Assembly: GCF_003234085.1 (NCBI RefSeq)
Contig: NZ_QKSD01000002.1
Span: 124,001 to 188,000 of the forward strand
Direction: 5' to 3'
Origin: Curtobacterium sp. MCPF17_052
Lineage (GTDB): Bacteria > Actinomycetota > Actinomycetes > Actinomycetales > Microbacteriaceae
Length of the DNA stretch: 64,000 nt
In this document: one piece after another, positions 37,124-45,127 of the stretch
How positions within the stretch are numbered: position 1 is the first letter of the stretch
Layout: the number at the start of each line of letters is the position of its first letter
Translations under genes and position numbers: made by a program
The notes under the pieces: model-generated
Told to the model about the DNA's origin: nothing
Database searches by the model: none
Seen by the model: only the letters and a program-made list of their open reading frames with translations

Positions 37124-38575
37124 TCAGCTCCTCCCGACGAGGCCGAGGCGGTTGATGATGGTGTCGAGCATCTCGTCGACGGCGGTGAGGACCCGCGCCG
37201 CACCCTGGTAGGCGTGCTGGTAGGCGAGCAGGGAGACGTTCTCCTCGTCCATGTCGACGCCGGCGCTGGACTGCTGTTGCGTCCGCGCGTTGGTCAGGGC
37301 GAGTCCGGTGAGCGTCGATTCCGACGAGGCCGCCCGGGAGGCGCTGCCCACCCCCGTCACGAACGTCGCCCAGGTCGTGTCCGGGGCTCCGGCGCCGGAG
37401 CCGATGCCCGCGATCGCGGTGAGCACCGAGGCGTCGAACTGGCCGGAGGCGCTCCGCGTCGCGAGGCCGGACCCGTCGGTGGGGACGACGGACAGGCCCC
37501 GAGCGGCGGGGACCCCGGCGGCGAGGGCGAAGAACGCGGTGCCCTTCGCACCCGAGGGGGTCGTGCCGGTGGCGTGCAGGGCGTTGACCTTCGTGGCGAG
37601 GTCGGTGGCGACGCGGTCGTACGCGGCGGAGGCTTCGGCGAGGGCGCCGCCGGTGTGGGCGTCGTTCGCCGGTGCGAGCAGCGACAAGCCGCCGGCGATC
37701 GAGCCACCGTCGAGGGCGACCGGGCCGACCGAGCCGCCGACCCAGCGGAGGGACGGGGCCGACGGCTGCCCGGTGCTCGTCGTCGTGTTCATGGCGTCGA
37801 GGGTGGGCGGGCCCTCGAGCGTGACACCGCGCGCGGTGGTGCCTTGCACGAGCGGGTTGCCGCCGATCACGACGTCGACCGTGCCGTCGCCGTTGTCGCG
37901 GACGGCCGCGCCGGTCAGGGTCGCGATCTCCTCGGTGAGCTGGTCGCGCTGGTCGAGGAGCTCGTTCGCCGTGCCGCCCGACGCCAGCGCGGTGCGGATC
38001 GCGCCGTTGAGGTCGGCGACCTGCTTCGCGGCGTCGTTGAGCTGGCCGACCTGCGTGGCGAGGGTCGAGCGGGTCGCGGACCACTGCGCGTCGATCGCGG
38101 ACGAGCCGGCGGACAGGGCGGTGGCGACGGTCTTCGCCGCGCCGATCAGCGCGCTGGCCGAGCCCGGGTCGTCGATGTGCGTGGCGAGGTCGCTCCAGGC
38201 GGACCAGAGCCCGTCGAGCTTCGCGGAGAGGCCGTCGGCGCCGGGCTCGTGCAGACCGGTCTCGAGCTGGTCGAGCGCGGCGCTCCGGGTGTCGGCGTAC
38301 GCGGCGGCGCCGACCGAGAACCGGACACGGGTGTCCAGGGTCGAGGACGCCAGCCGGGCGATCGCGTCGACGGACACACCCTGACCTGCGAGCGCCGCGG
38401 TGCCGCGGACGAACCCGGTCTGGGCGGGAGCGCCGACCTCGGTCTGCACGATCCGCTGCCGGGTGTAGCCGGTGGTGCCGACGTTCGCCATGTTCTGGCC
38501 TGTGACGTCGAGGCCCGCGCGGGCCGCGGCGAGACCCGAGTAGGCGGTCTGCAGGGAGCCGAAGGTGCTCACCAT
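37124..38575 (-). CDS. flgK: Flagellar hook-associated protein FlgK (HAP1)
   Basis: A 483-residue junction protein. The N-terminus STFGSLQTAYSGLAAARAGLDVTGQNMANVGTTGY is the flagellar rod/hook consensus. The coiled region shows LNDAAKQVADLNGAIRTAL and ELLDQRDQLTEEIATLTG, as in FlgK, and the C-terminus has GVDMDEENVSLLAYQHAYQGAARVLTAVDEMLDTIINRLG. It follows flgN by two bases and precedes flgL by two bases. Shorter than enterobacterial FlgK (about 547), as in many actinobacteria. Confidence 0.94.
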   Translation of the reverse strand: MVSTFGSLQTAYSGLAAARAGLDVTGQNMANVGTTGYTRQRIVQTEVGAPAQTGFVRGTAALAGQGVSVDAIARLASSTLDTRVRFSVGAAAYADTRSAALDQLETGLHEPGADGLSAKLDGLWSAWSDLATHIDDPGSASALIGAAKTVATALSAGSSAIDAQWSATRSTLATQVGQLNDAAKQVADLNGAIRTALASGGTANELLDQRDQLTEEIATLTGAAVRDNGDGTVDVVIGGNPLVQGTTARGVTLEGPPTLDAMNTTTSTGQPSAPSLRWVGGSVGPVALDGGSIAGGLSLLAPANDAHTGGALAEASAAYDRVATDLATKVNALHATGTTPSGAKGTAFFALAAGVPAARGLSVVPTDGSGLATRSASGQFDASVLTAIAGIGSGAGAPDTTWATFVTGVGSASRAASSESTLTGLALTNARTQQQSSAGVDMDEENVSLLAYQHAYQGAARVLTAVDEMLDTIINRLGLVGRS

Positions 38576-38577
38576 CG

Positions 38578-39063
38578 CTACAGGTTCCCGTCGAAGAGTC
38601 GTGCGCCGTCGGTGGCGTTGCCGGACGACCCACTGGCGTCGTAGGTGTCGGCGTCGGTCACGGTGCCGGCGAGGGTCTCCTGCGTCGCGTGGGCGGCGAC
38701 GCGCAGGAAGCGGTCGTTCTCGTCGCGCAGGGACCCGATGTGCGTGGTGAGCTCGAGCATCGCGGCGAGGTGCGACGCGAGGATCTCGCCCCAGGGGCCG
38801 GACGGTGCGGCGGCGACGACCTCACGCAGGGGAGCGTCGGAGGGCATGCCCCACTCCTCGGCGACGGCGGCGCTCTGGGCGCTGCGCTCGAGGCCGGTGG
38901 TGCGGAGCCGGTCGAGGACCTGCTCGACCTCACGGCTGGCGTGCGAGATCCAGCGGGAGCGCCCGGCTGCGAGCAGGAGCTGCTCCTCCTCGAGCTTGAA
39001 CGTGAGCAGTTCGAGCAATTCGCGTTCGCGCCACAGGACGGCGGACAGGTCGTTCACGCTCAT
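38578..39063 (-). CDS. flgN: FlgN-like flagellar export chaperone
   Basis: A 161-residue mostly helical protein beginning MSVNDLSAVLWRERELLELLTFKLEEEQLLL, matching the FlgN family plan of a long coiled-coil. FlgN binds the C-terminal helices of FlgK and FlgL and delivers them to the export gate, and the gene lies directly upstream of flgK. GGAGGGA four bases before ATG 39063 is a strong ribosome binding site. It heads the minus-strand operon and is divergent from fliA. Confidence 0.87.
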   Translation of the reverse strand: MSVNDLSAVLWRERELLELLTFKLEEEQLLLAAGRSRWISHASREVEQVLDRLRTTGLERSAQSAAVAEEWGMPSDAPLREVVAAAPSGPWGEILASHLAAMLELTTHIGSLRDENDRFLRVAAHATQETLAGTVTDADTYDASGSSGNATDGARLFDGNL

Positions 39064-39433
39064 CAGCTCCCTCCGGGATCAGGCGACCGCCAGCTGCGGT
39101 CACCAGGACTTATCGACGCTGACCGCTCCGGCGTAAGCACCGGGCACGGCGTCCTCCGATCGGGGGACAAACCCGGCGCAGGTCCCCTGAACGGCGGACC
39201 GGAGTGGGATGTACCTCCCCCCGCATTGGGTACGGAAGAGGTCTCGTCCGGCGCTCAGGCAGCCGATAGGTTCGAGATCAGCACCGGGGGACAACCCCAC
39301 ACTCGCGTCCACGGGCGCGAGCGCACCGCAGGGACGGATCCCGGCGGTTCTTCGACGTATCCGGCGGTCCCGACGCCGGTGATCGTCATGCCCAGGGACG
39401 GGTCAGTCGACACAGGACGACCAGGGGAACACC
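39064..39433. promoter_or_regulatory. 370-bp divergent flagellar control region
   Basis: No gene. It carries the promoters for flgN (minus) and fliA (plus). It contains two copies of CGGGGGACAA followed by CCC (39161 and 39285), a GGGGAC/GTCCCC hairpin (39163-39187), a GTACC/GGTAC dyad (39211-39234), and a GCCGATAG box. The long fliA leader may be structured RNA, but no known riboswitch is recognised. Confidence 0.45.
39262..39269 (+). promoter_or_regulatory. GCCGATAG, flagellar-sigma-like -10 box before fliA
   Basis: GCCGATAG differs by one base from the sigma-28 -10 consensus GCCGATAA and lies 165 bases before fliA. The same octamer occurs at 43953 before flgB, and GCTCAG stands shortly upstream of both. 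A matching -35 element is not clear. Confidence 0.4.
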
Positions 39434-40252
39434 ATGGACCGGAACGAACGCAACGCGATGATCGTCGAGCACCTGCCGCTCGTCGGCTACATCGTCGCCG
39501 AGACCTGCGCTCGCGCCACGCACCTCAGCCGCGACGACCTCGGACAGGTCGGCTCCGTCGCACTGGTGCAGGCCGCCGACGCCTTCGACCCGACCCTCGG
39601 TGTGCCGTTCGGCGCGTACGCCCGCACCCGCATCACCGGTGCGATCGCCGACGACCTGCGCGCCGGCGACTGGGCCAGCCGCGGGACCCGGAAGCGCATC
39701 CGGGAGACCCTCGCCACCCAGGAGGCCCTCTCCGCCGGGCTCGGACGCCGTGTCACCCCGCAGGAGATCGCCGACGCGATGGGCGTCGACCGGCAGACCG
39801 CCGTGGACGCCCTCACCGACGCCGCCCGCACCGTCAGCCCGATCGACGAGACCGTGCACGACACCGTCGCCGCCGACCTGCCGCTGCCCGGCGAGGACCT
39901 GCTCGAAGCCGAGAAGCGCCGCTACCTGGTCGCCGCCGTGCAGGCGCTGCCCGACCGGATGCGCCTGATCGTCGAGGCCGTGTACTTCGGCGACCGCACG
40001 GTAACCGACGTCGCCGCCGAGCTGGGCATCACCCACTCCGCCGTCTCGCAGCAGCGGTCGGAGGCGATGCGCCTGCTCCGCGACGGCCTCGCCGAGCACT
40101 ACGGCGACGGTGGTGCCGCCCCCGAGCCGGCGTCCCGCACCACCGCCGCCCGCCGGAGCGCCTACCTGGCCCGCGTCGCCACGAACGCCGCCGCCGGGGT
40201 CACCCGTGCGGTGCAGGACGCGACCTCGGTCGGCGTCGTCGCGGCCAGTTGA
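39434..40252 (+). CDS. fliA: Flagellar sigma factor FliA-type (sigma-28/WhiG group)
   Basis: RNA polymerase sigma factor for late flagellar genes, 272 residues. Region 2 starts at IVEHLPLVGYIVAETCAR and includes DLGQVGSVALVQAADAFDP and FGAYARTRITGAIADDLRAGDW; region 3 has RVTPQEIADAMGVD; region 4 is ALPDRMRLIVEAVYFGDRTVTDVAAELGITHSAVSQQRSEAMRLLR, with a clear helix-turn-helix. The Ala-rich C-terminal extension (about 40 residues) is unusual. AGGGGA precedes ATG 39434. It is directly upstream of fliC. No FlgM anti-sigma gene is seen in the window. Confidence 0.9.
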   Translation: MDRNERNAMIVEHLPLVGYIVAETCARATHLSRDDLGQVGSVALVQAADAFDPTLGVPFGAYARTRITGAIADDLRAGDWASRGTRKRIRETLATQEALSAGLGRRVTPQEIADAMGVDRQTAVDALTDAARTVSPIDETVHDTVAADLPLPGEDLLEAEKRRYLVAAVQALPDRMRLIVEAVYFGDRTVTDVAAELGITHSAVSQQRSEAMRLLRDGLAEHYGDGGAAPEPASRTTAARRSAYLARVATNAAAGVTRAVQDATSVGVVAAS

Positions 40253-40331
40253 CCGTCCGGCGGTCCAGCGGACGTGAACTCGTCCGACGGATCGTCTAAC
40301 GCCTCCGGCCGAACGGCCGAGAGGAACACAT

Positions 40332-40375
40332 GTCAGCCCACGGACGGGCTGACGATCGGCCCAGTTTCACGGAGG
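40332..40375 (+). promoter_or_regulatory. fliC leader with hairpin and two CsrA-like ACGGA sites
   Basis: A perfect hairpin, GTCAGCCC/GGGCTGAC (40332-40353), holds ACGGA in its loop (40340-40344), and a second ACGGA (40369-40373) overlaps the GGAGG ribosome binding site (40371-40375) of fliC. In Bacillus, CsrA represses flagellin by bridging one hairpin-loop site and one site over the ribosome binding site; the layout here is the same. Confidence 0.55.
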
Positions 40376-40383
40376 AACACATC

Positions 40384-41577
40384 ATGGGTATGTCCATCAA
40401 CACCAACCTCTCGGCACTCAACACGTACCGGAACCTCAACGCGACGCAGAACGACCTGTCGAAGTCCCTCGAGAAGCTCTCGAGCGGCCTCCGCATCAAC
40501 CGTGCTGCCGACGACGCTGCCGGTCTGTCGATCTCCGAGGGACTGAAGTCCCAGGTCGGTGGCCTCACGGTCGCCGCCCGCAACGCGCAGGACGGCATCT
40601 CCGTCGTGCAGACCGCTGAAGGTGGCCTCACCGAGACCCACTCGATCCTCCAGCGCATGCGCGACCTGGCCGTCCAGGCCGGCAACGACTCGAACAACGA
40701 CACGTCGCGTGCGGCGATCAAGACCGAGTCGGACCAGCTCCAGAAGGAGCTCGGCCGCATCGCGACGTCGACGAACTTCAACGGGATCAACCTGCTCGAC
40801 GGGTCCCAGACCAACATGAAGTTCCAGGTCGGCGCGAACGGTGACGAGAACAGCCAGATCACGGTCGACCTGTCGGGCGCCAACGTCAAGTCGATCTCGA
40901 ACGCACTCTCCGGAGGCGACCTCGACCTGACCGGCACCACCTTCGCCATCGACGACGTCGCGGACCTGACCACCGGTTCCGTGTCGTTCACCTCGACGAA
41001 GGACGGCGTCAGCACCACCGTCAAGACCGGCACGCTCAAGGACACCGCTGACGGCTCCGCCGCCAAGTTCCAGAGCGTCGACGAGTACGCGTCGGCCCTC
41101 CGTTCGGACGCCGACTTCTCGTCGCACTTCTCCGTGGCGGTCAAGAAGGACGACAACGGTGCCGGTGTCGGCATCGTGGTCACGGCACTCGACGGTGGCA
41201 CCCTCGCCACCGCTGACAACGCCACCGCTGGCGACGGCCTCGGCGCCGGCGCTGCTGGCACGGCCGTGACCGGCGGGGTCAAGTTCGACACCGCGGCGAA
41301 CGCCCAGGCCTCGATCAAGCTGATCGACGCGCAGATCGCTCAGGTCTCGTCGGCTCGCTCCAACCTCGGTGCGATCCAGAACCGCTTCGACCACGCCATC
41401 AACGTGACGAACGTGGCCAAGGAGAACCTCACCGCGGCGAAGTCCCGCATCACCGACGTCGACATGGCGGAGGAGATGGTCAAGTACACGCGCGACAACA
41501 TCCTCAGCCAGGCCGGCACGTCGATGCTCGCGCAGGCGAACCAGAGCACGCAGGGCGTCCTGTCGCTGCTCCGCTAG
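40384..41577 (+). CDS. fliC: Flagellin
   Basis: Filament subunit of 397 residues. The N-terminal D0/D1 domain is canonical (MGMSINTNLSALNTYRNLNATQNDLSKSLEKLSSGLRINRAADDAAGLSIS in register), the middle (about 150-300) is a variable surface domain rich in Thr, Asp and Gly, and the C-terminal D1/D0 (FDHAINVTNVAKENLTAAKSRITDVDMAEEMVKYTRDNILSQAGTSMLAQANQ) is conserved. GGAGG at 40371 selects ATG 40384. An in-frame ATG at 40330 with its own GAGAGG would add 18 residues before the normal flagellin N-terminus and is less likely. It follows fliA and is followed by a hairpin. Confidence 0.96.
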   Translation: MGMSINTNLSALNTYRNLNATQNDLSKSLEKLSSGLRINRAADDAAGLSISEGLKSQVGGLTVAARNAQDGISVVQTAEGGLTETHSILQRMRDLAVQAGNDSNNDTSRAAIKTESDQLQKELGRIATSTNFNGINLLDGSQTNMKFQVGANGDENSQITVDLSGANVKSISNALSGGDLDLTGTTFAIDDVADLTTGSVSFTSTKDGVSTTVKTGTLKDTADGSAAKFQSVDEYASALRSDADFSSHFSVAVKKDDNGAGVGIVVTALDGGTLATADNATAGDGLGAGAAGTAVTGGVKFDTAANAQASIKLIDAQIAQVSSARSNLGAIQNRFDHAINVTNVAKENLTAAKSRITDVDMAEEMVKYTRDNILSQAGTSMLAQANQSTQGVLSLLR

Positions 41578-41588
41578 TCGCATCGGTC

Positions 41589-41630
41589 GCCACCGCCGAG
41601 GAGCCGTTCGGGTGCTCCTCGGTGGTGGCC
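41589..41630 (+). terminator. Hairpin terminator of fliC
   Basis: Arms CGCCGAGGAGC and GCTCCTCGGTG extend with CCAC/GTGG pairing; begins 11 bases after the fliC stop. Probably uncouples abundant flagellin mRNA from fliD. Confidence 0.75.
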
Positions 41631-41699
41631 TCCACCCCTGCGGACTGACCTCGGCCGGTCCGCCTCCACTCCGAGCCGCCGACCACCGGGGAGCCAGCG

Positions 41700-43100
41700 A
41701 TGTCCACCACGTCCGCGACGAGCACCTCGCTCGCGATCGACGGCCTGGTCTCCGGACTCAAGACCACCGACCTCATCAACTCGCTGATGAGCATCGAGCA
41801 GGTCCCGCAGACCCTGCTCAGGTCCAAGGTCACCACGACCAACTCGTTCATCTCGTCGCTGCAGACGATCAACGGACTCGTGCAGTCCCTGGCGACGAAG
41901 GCCTCGGCGGCCGCGAATGCCGGTTCGCTCGACACCTTCACGGCCACGTCGAGCGCCACGAACGCCAGCGTGTCGACGAGCGCGAGCGCCACCGCGGGCT
42001 CGGTGTCCTTCACGGTCGGTCAGACCGCCGCCGCGCAGGTCGGTGTCACCGCCGCGATGTCGTCCTGGGGGGACACCGCGTCGCCGTTGACCTTCACGAA
42101 GCTGGACGGCACCAGCACGACGGTCACCCCGGCGTCGGGCTCACTCGACGACACCGTGACCGCGATCAACGGCTCCGCCGCCGGGGTCACCGCGACGAAG
42201 GTCGCCGCGGGGACCGACGCCAGCGGCACCAAGCTCTACCGGCTGCAGTTGACGAGCACCGCGACGGGTGCCGCGAACGGGTTCACCCTGCACCGGGGGA
42301 CCGCGGCGGACGTGACCGCGGGGACCGCGACCGACGTGCTGGCCGAGCCCGGCGCGGCCGTCGTCACCCGGGCCGCCGACGCGTCGGTGACCCTGTGGGC
42401 CGGGACCGCGGCCGCGCAGACCGTCACCAGTGCGACGAACGCGTTCAGCGACCTGCTGCCCGGCGTCAACGTCACCGTCTCGAAGGTGTCGACGGACCCC
42501 ACGACGATCACGGTCGGCCGGGACAGCACGAAGGCGCAGGCCGTGGCCTCGGGGCTCGTCGACGCGCTCAACGCCGTCACGTCGTACTACGCGTCGAACA
42601 CCGGCGTCACGAGCACCACGAGTCCGACGAGCGGGACGACGAGCACCACGGCGGGGGTCCTGCTCGGCGACGCCACGACGCGCTCGGCCGTCCAGCGGCT
42701 GACCAGCGCCATGTCGACCCCGGTCAACGGGAAGTCCCCGTCGTCGATCGGCATCGTCATCTCGAAGGACGGCGACTTCGACTTCGACGCCGCCGCGTTC
42801 CAGAAGGCCCTCGCCGCCGACCCCGCCGGCACGCAGGCGATGCTGTCCGGCGTGGCGAAGGCCGTCTCGGACGCCGCCACGGCCGCCAGCGACAAGTACA
42901 CCGGTTCCATCACGACCGCGATCACGGGGAACCAGTCCGTGATCAAGGACCTCAACACGCAGATCGACTCCTGGACCGACCGACTGACCCTGCGCCGCGC
43001 GACCCTGCAGACGCAGTACGCCGCGCTCGAGACCAGCCTCAGCAAGCTGCAGTCGCAGTCGAGCTGGCTGGCCGGTCAGCTGTCGACGCTGTCCAGCTGA
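41700..43100 (+). CDS. fliD: Flagellar filament cap protein FliD (HAP2)
   Basis: Cap protein under which flagellin polymerises, 466 residues. The N-terminus LAIDGLVSGLKTTDLINSLMSIEQVPQTLLRSKV is the conserved FliD_N block; the variable middle is rich in Ala, Thr, Ser and Val; the C-terminus has FQKALAADPAGTQAMLSGVAKAVSDA, KYTGSITTAITGNQSVIKDLNTQIDSWTDRLTLRRATLQTQYAALETSLSKLQSQSSWLAGQLSTL, the coiled FliD_C. GGGGAG precedes ATG 41700. fliS follows after 17 bases. Confidence 0.93.
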   Translation: MSTTSATSTSLAIDGLVSGLKTTDLINSLMSIEQVPQTLLRSKVTTTNSFISSLQTINGLVQSLATKASAAANAGSLDTFTATSSATNASVSTSASATAGSVSFTVGQTAAAQVGVTAAMSSWGDTASPLTFTKLDGTSTTVTPASGSLDDTVTAINGSAAGVTATKVAAGTDASGTKLYRLQLTSTATGAANGFTLHRGTAADVTAGTATDVLAEPGAAVVTRAADASVTLWAGTAAAQTVTSATNAFSDLLPGVNVTVSKVSTDPTTITVGRDSTKAQAVASGLVDALNAVTSYYASNTGVTSTTSPTSGTTSTTAGVLLGDATTRSAVQRLTSAMSTPVNGKSPSSIGIVISKDGDFDFDAAAFQKALAADPAGTQAMLSGVAKAVSDAATAASDKYTGSITTAITGNQSVIKDLNTQIDSWTDRLTLRRATLQTQYAALETSLSKLQSQSSWLAGQLSTLSS

Positions 43101-43117
43101 GCCGCAGGAGAACCGTC

Positions 43118-43600
43118 ATGAACGCCTTCGACCTCAGCGGCGCCGCCGCCTTCCGGCAGGCCGCGCAGCCCCGGTCCGTCACCGACCAGCGCCGCGCCCA
43201 GTACACGAACGAGGCCGTGCTGTCGGCGACGCCGGCGCAGCTCGTCACGATGCTGTACGACCGCCTGCTGCTCGACCTGCACCGTGCCGAGACCGCCCAG
43301 GTCGCCGCGGACTGGGACGCCGCCCGCGAGCAGCTCCTGCACGCGCAGGCCATCGTCGGGGAGCTGTCCTCGACGCTGAAGATCGACGTGTGGGACGGCG
43401 GCGAAGGACTGCTCGCCGTGTACAACTACGCGTCGACGTCGCTCATCACCGCGAACGTCCACCGTGACGTCCAGGCCACCCGGGACTGCATCCGGATCCT
43501 CGACCCGCTCCGTCAGGCGTGGCACGACGCCGCCGCCTCGTTGCCGGCGGCCCAGGTCGCCCCGCAGCACACCGCAGGCGGGGCTCTCGGTGTCGCCTGA
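43118..43600 (+). CDS. fliS: Flagellin export chaperone FliS
   Basis: A 160-residue chaperone that binds flagellin before export. The core YTNEAVLSATPAQLVTMLYDRLLLDLHRAETA and LSSTLKIDVWDGGEGLLAVYNYASTSLITANVHRDVQATRDCIRILDPLRQAWHDA are the FliS four-helix signatures. GCAGGAG precedes ATG 43118. The open frame extends upstream only because it is an alternative frame of fliD. Its end overlaps the next gene by 11 bases. In Bacillus, FliS also takes part in the FliW-CsrA flagellin circuit. Confidence 0.93.
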   Translation: MNAFDLSGAAAFRQAAQPRSVTDQRRAQYTNEAVLSATPAQLVTMLYDRLLLDLHRAETAQVAADWDAAREQLLHAQAIVGELSSTLKIDVWDGGEGLLAVYNYASTSLITANVHRDVQATRDCIRILDPLRQAWHDAAASLPAAQVAPQHTAGGALGVA

Positions 43601-43901
43601 CCAGGACACCCACGACCGCTGGGAAGCGGCCCTCGCCGACCTCGAGGCAACCCTCGAGCGCGACGCGGCCGACGTGACCGCCGCGGCCGGTGACGGCACC
43701 CCCTGGTCCGAGCCGACCGGGCTGGGACCGATCCCACGCGACCTGGTGGGTCGTGCCTCCCGGCTGCTCGCCGCGCAGCGGGACCGGATGACGGTGGTCG
43801 AGGACGCCCGCCGCGTGACGCTCGAGCACCTCGGCGCGCTCCGCGCGGTCGACGCCACGCGCACGCCGCAGGCCTCCGTCTACCTCGACGCGAGCGCCTG
43901 A
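43590..43901 (+). CDS. Small helical protein at the FliT position
   Basis: A 103-residue, predicted helical, acidic protein (HDRWEAALADLEATLERDAADVTAA, then LVGRASRLLAAQRDRMTVVEDARRVTLEHLGAL). The GTG at 43590 lies inside the end of fliS (11-base overlap), a coupling that shows joint synthesis. By position and size it could be the FliT-type chaperone for FliD, but no sequence signature proves it. Confidence 0.7.
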   Translation: MSPDQDTHDRWEAALADLEATLERDAADVTAAAGDGTPWSEPTGLGPIPRDLVGRASRLLAAQRDRMTVVEDARRVTLEHLGALRAVDATRTPQASVYLDASA

Positions 43902-43952
43902 CGCCACACCGGCCCCCGTTCGGGGCGACGGCTTACACGGCTCAGCGGAGCC

Positions 43953-43960
43953 GCCGATAG
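43953..43960 (+). promoter_or_regulatory. GCCGATAG, flagellar-sigma-like -10 box before flgB
   Basis: The same octamer as upstream of fliA, 98 bases before the flgB start, following a GGCTCAGCGGAGCC dyad (43939-43952). It could drive the long flgB-flgE operon. Confidence 0.4.
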
Positions 43961-44058
43961 GCCTCTCTGAGCACGGATCGCTCGACCACCCGGCCACGGA
44001 TCGGCCACCACCGCCACGGCGACGTCACCCCGACGACGCCCGACGAGGGGACCCATCC

Positions 44059-44403
44059 GTGTTCGACTCCGTGACGTCTGCCGCGCTGCAGAGCGCACTC
44101 GACGGCCTGTCGATGCGTCAGCGCGTGATCGCCGACAACATCGCGAACATCAACACCACGGACTTCCGGGCCGGCAAGGTCCAGTTCGAGGACGCGCTCG
44201 CGAAGTCGATCGTCGACGGGAACGGCCGCACCACGCCGACCGTCGCGCGGAGCCTGGAGCCGACGAACACGAACGGCAACAACGTCAACCTCGACGAGGA
44301 GACGCTGTCGAACGTCGACACGGTGCTGCGGTACCAGTTCGCGACGCAGGCGATGAACTCCGAGCTCACCAGCGTCCGTGCGGCGATGCGGACCAACTCG
44401 TGA
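44059..44403 (+). CDS. flgB: Flagellar basal-body rod protein FlgB
   Basis: Proximal rod subunit, 114 residues, with the rod signature LQSALDGLSMRQRVIADNIANINTTDFRAGKVQFEDAL and a C-terminal helix TVLRYQFATQAMNSELTSVRAAM. The start is GTG 44059 behind GAGGGG. It heads the long operon to flgE and overlaps flgC by four bases. Confidence 0.92.
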   Translation: MFDSVTSAALQSALDGLSMRQRVIADNIANINTTDFRAGKVQFEDALAKSIVDGNGRTTPTVARSLEPTNTNGNNVNLDEETLSNVDTVLRYQFATQAMNSELTSVRAAMRTNS

Positions 44404-44795
44404 CGACCTTCGACGCGATCGGGATCGCGAGCACCGGCATGACCGTGCACCGCAAGTGGCTCGACGCGATCTCCGACAACATCGCCAACGTCAACACCGT
44501 CCGGTCCATGGACGACTCCGCGTTCCAGGCCCGCTACGTCGAGGTCCAGGAGGGCAACGGCGTCTCCGGCGCCTACGTCAAGGGCGCCGCGTTCGGCAGC
44601 GCCGCCGGCCGGGTCACCTACGACCCGGACAACCCGCTCGCGAACCCCGAGGGCTACGTCCGCATGCCGGACATCGACCTCGGCACGCAGATGGCGGACC
44701 TCATCATGGCCCAGCGCGGCTACCAGGCGAACGCCGCCGTGGTCGACCGTGCCAAGACCGCCTACGAGGCGGCACTGCAGATCGGGAAGAACTGA
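44400..44795 (+). CDS. flgC: Flagellar basal-body rod protein FlgC
   Basis: Proximal rod subunit, 131 residues. FDAIGIASTGMTVHRKWLDAISDNIANVNTV is the rod-protein consensus, and the C-terminus GYVRMPDIDLGTQMADLIMAQRGYQANAAVVDRAKTAYEAALQIGK is typical FlgC. The GTG overlaps the flgB stop (GTGA), and the stop overlaps the fliE ATG (TGATG). Confidence 0.93.
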   Translation: MTTFDAIGIASTGMTVHRKWLDAISDNIANVNTVRSMDDSAFQARYVEVQEGNGVSGAYVKGAAFGSAAGRVTYDPDNPLANPEGYVRMPDIDLGTQMADLIMAQRGYQANAAVVDRAKTAYEAALQIGKN

Positions 44796-45127
44796 TGCCC
44801 ATCGACGCCGTGAACGGTGTGACCACCAACGCGATGACGAACGCCGTGACGAACGTCACCGGCACCAGCAGCGACCTCGGTTCGTCCCCGGTCACCGGGA
44901 CCGGGGGCGACGGGTTCGCCGCCAGTCTCGGCAACGCCGTCGACGGGCTGCAGCAGCTGCAGAGCGACTCGAAGACGCTGGCCCTGAAGGCCGTCACGGG
45001 CAACCTCGACGACATCCACGACGCCACCATCGCCTCCACCCGTGCGCAGGTCACCCTCGAGCTCGTCGCCGCCGTCCGGAACAAGGGCGTCGACGCGTTC
45101 AACGAGATCATGCGGATGCAGGCCTGA
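44795..45127 (+). CDS. fliE: Flagellar hook-basal body protein FliE
   Basis: A 110-residue adaptor between the MS ring and the rod. The conserved FliE block is FAASLGNAVDGLQQLQSDSKTLALKAVTGNLDDIHDATIASTRAQVTLELVAAVRNKGVDAFNEIMRMQ; the first 40 residues are variable and Thr/Asn-rich. It is in overlapping register with flgC and fliF (TGATG at both junctions). Confidence 0.9.
   Translation: MPIDAVNGVTTNAMTNAVTNVTGTSSDLGSSPVTGTGGDGFAASLGNAVDGLQQLQSDSKTLALKAVTGNLDDIHDATIASTRAQVTLELVAAVRNKGVDAFNEIMRMQA

Noticed and set aside
39121..39310. Possible cyclic-dinucleotide riboswitch before fliA
   Set aside because: The GGGGGACAA repeats superficially recall riboswitch cores, but the conserved secondary structure of the known classes is not present.
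40330..40383. Upstream in-frame ATG for fliC giving an 18-residue N-terminal extension
   Set aside because: Flagellins start at the conserved MGMSIN segment, and a better ribosome binding site precedes 40384. Kept only as part of the leader finding.
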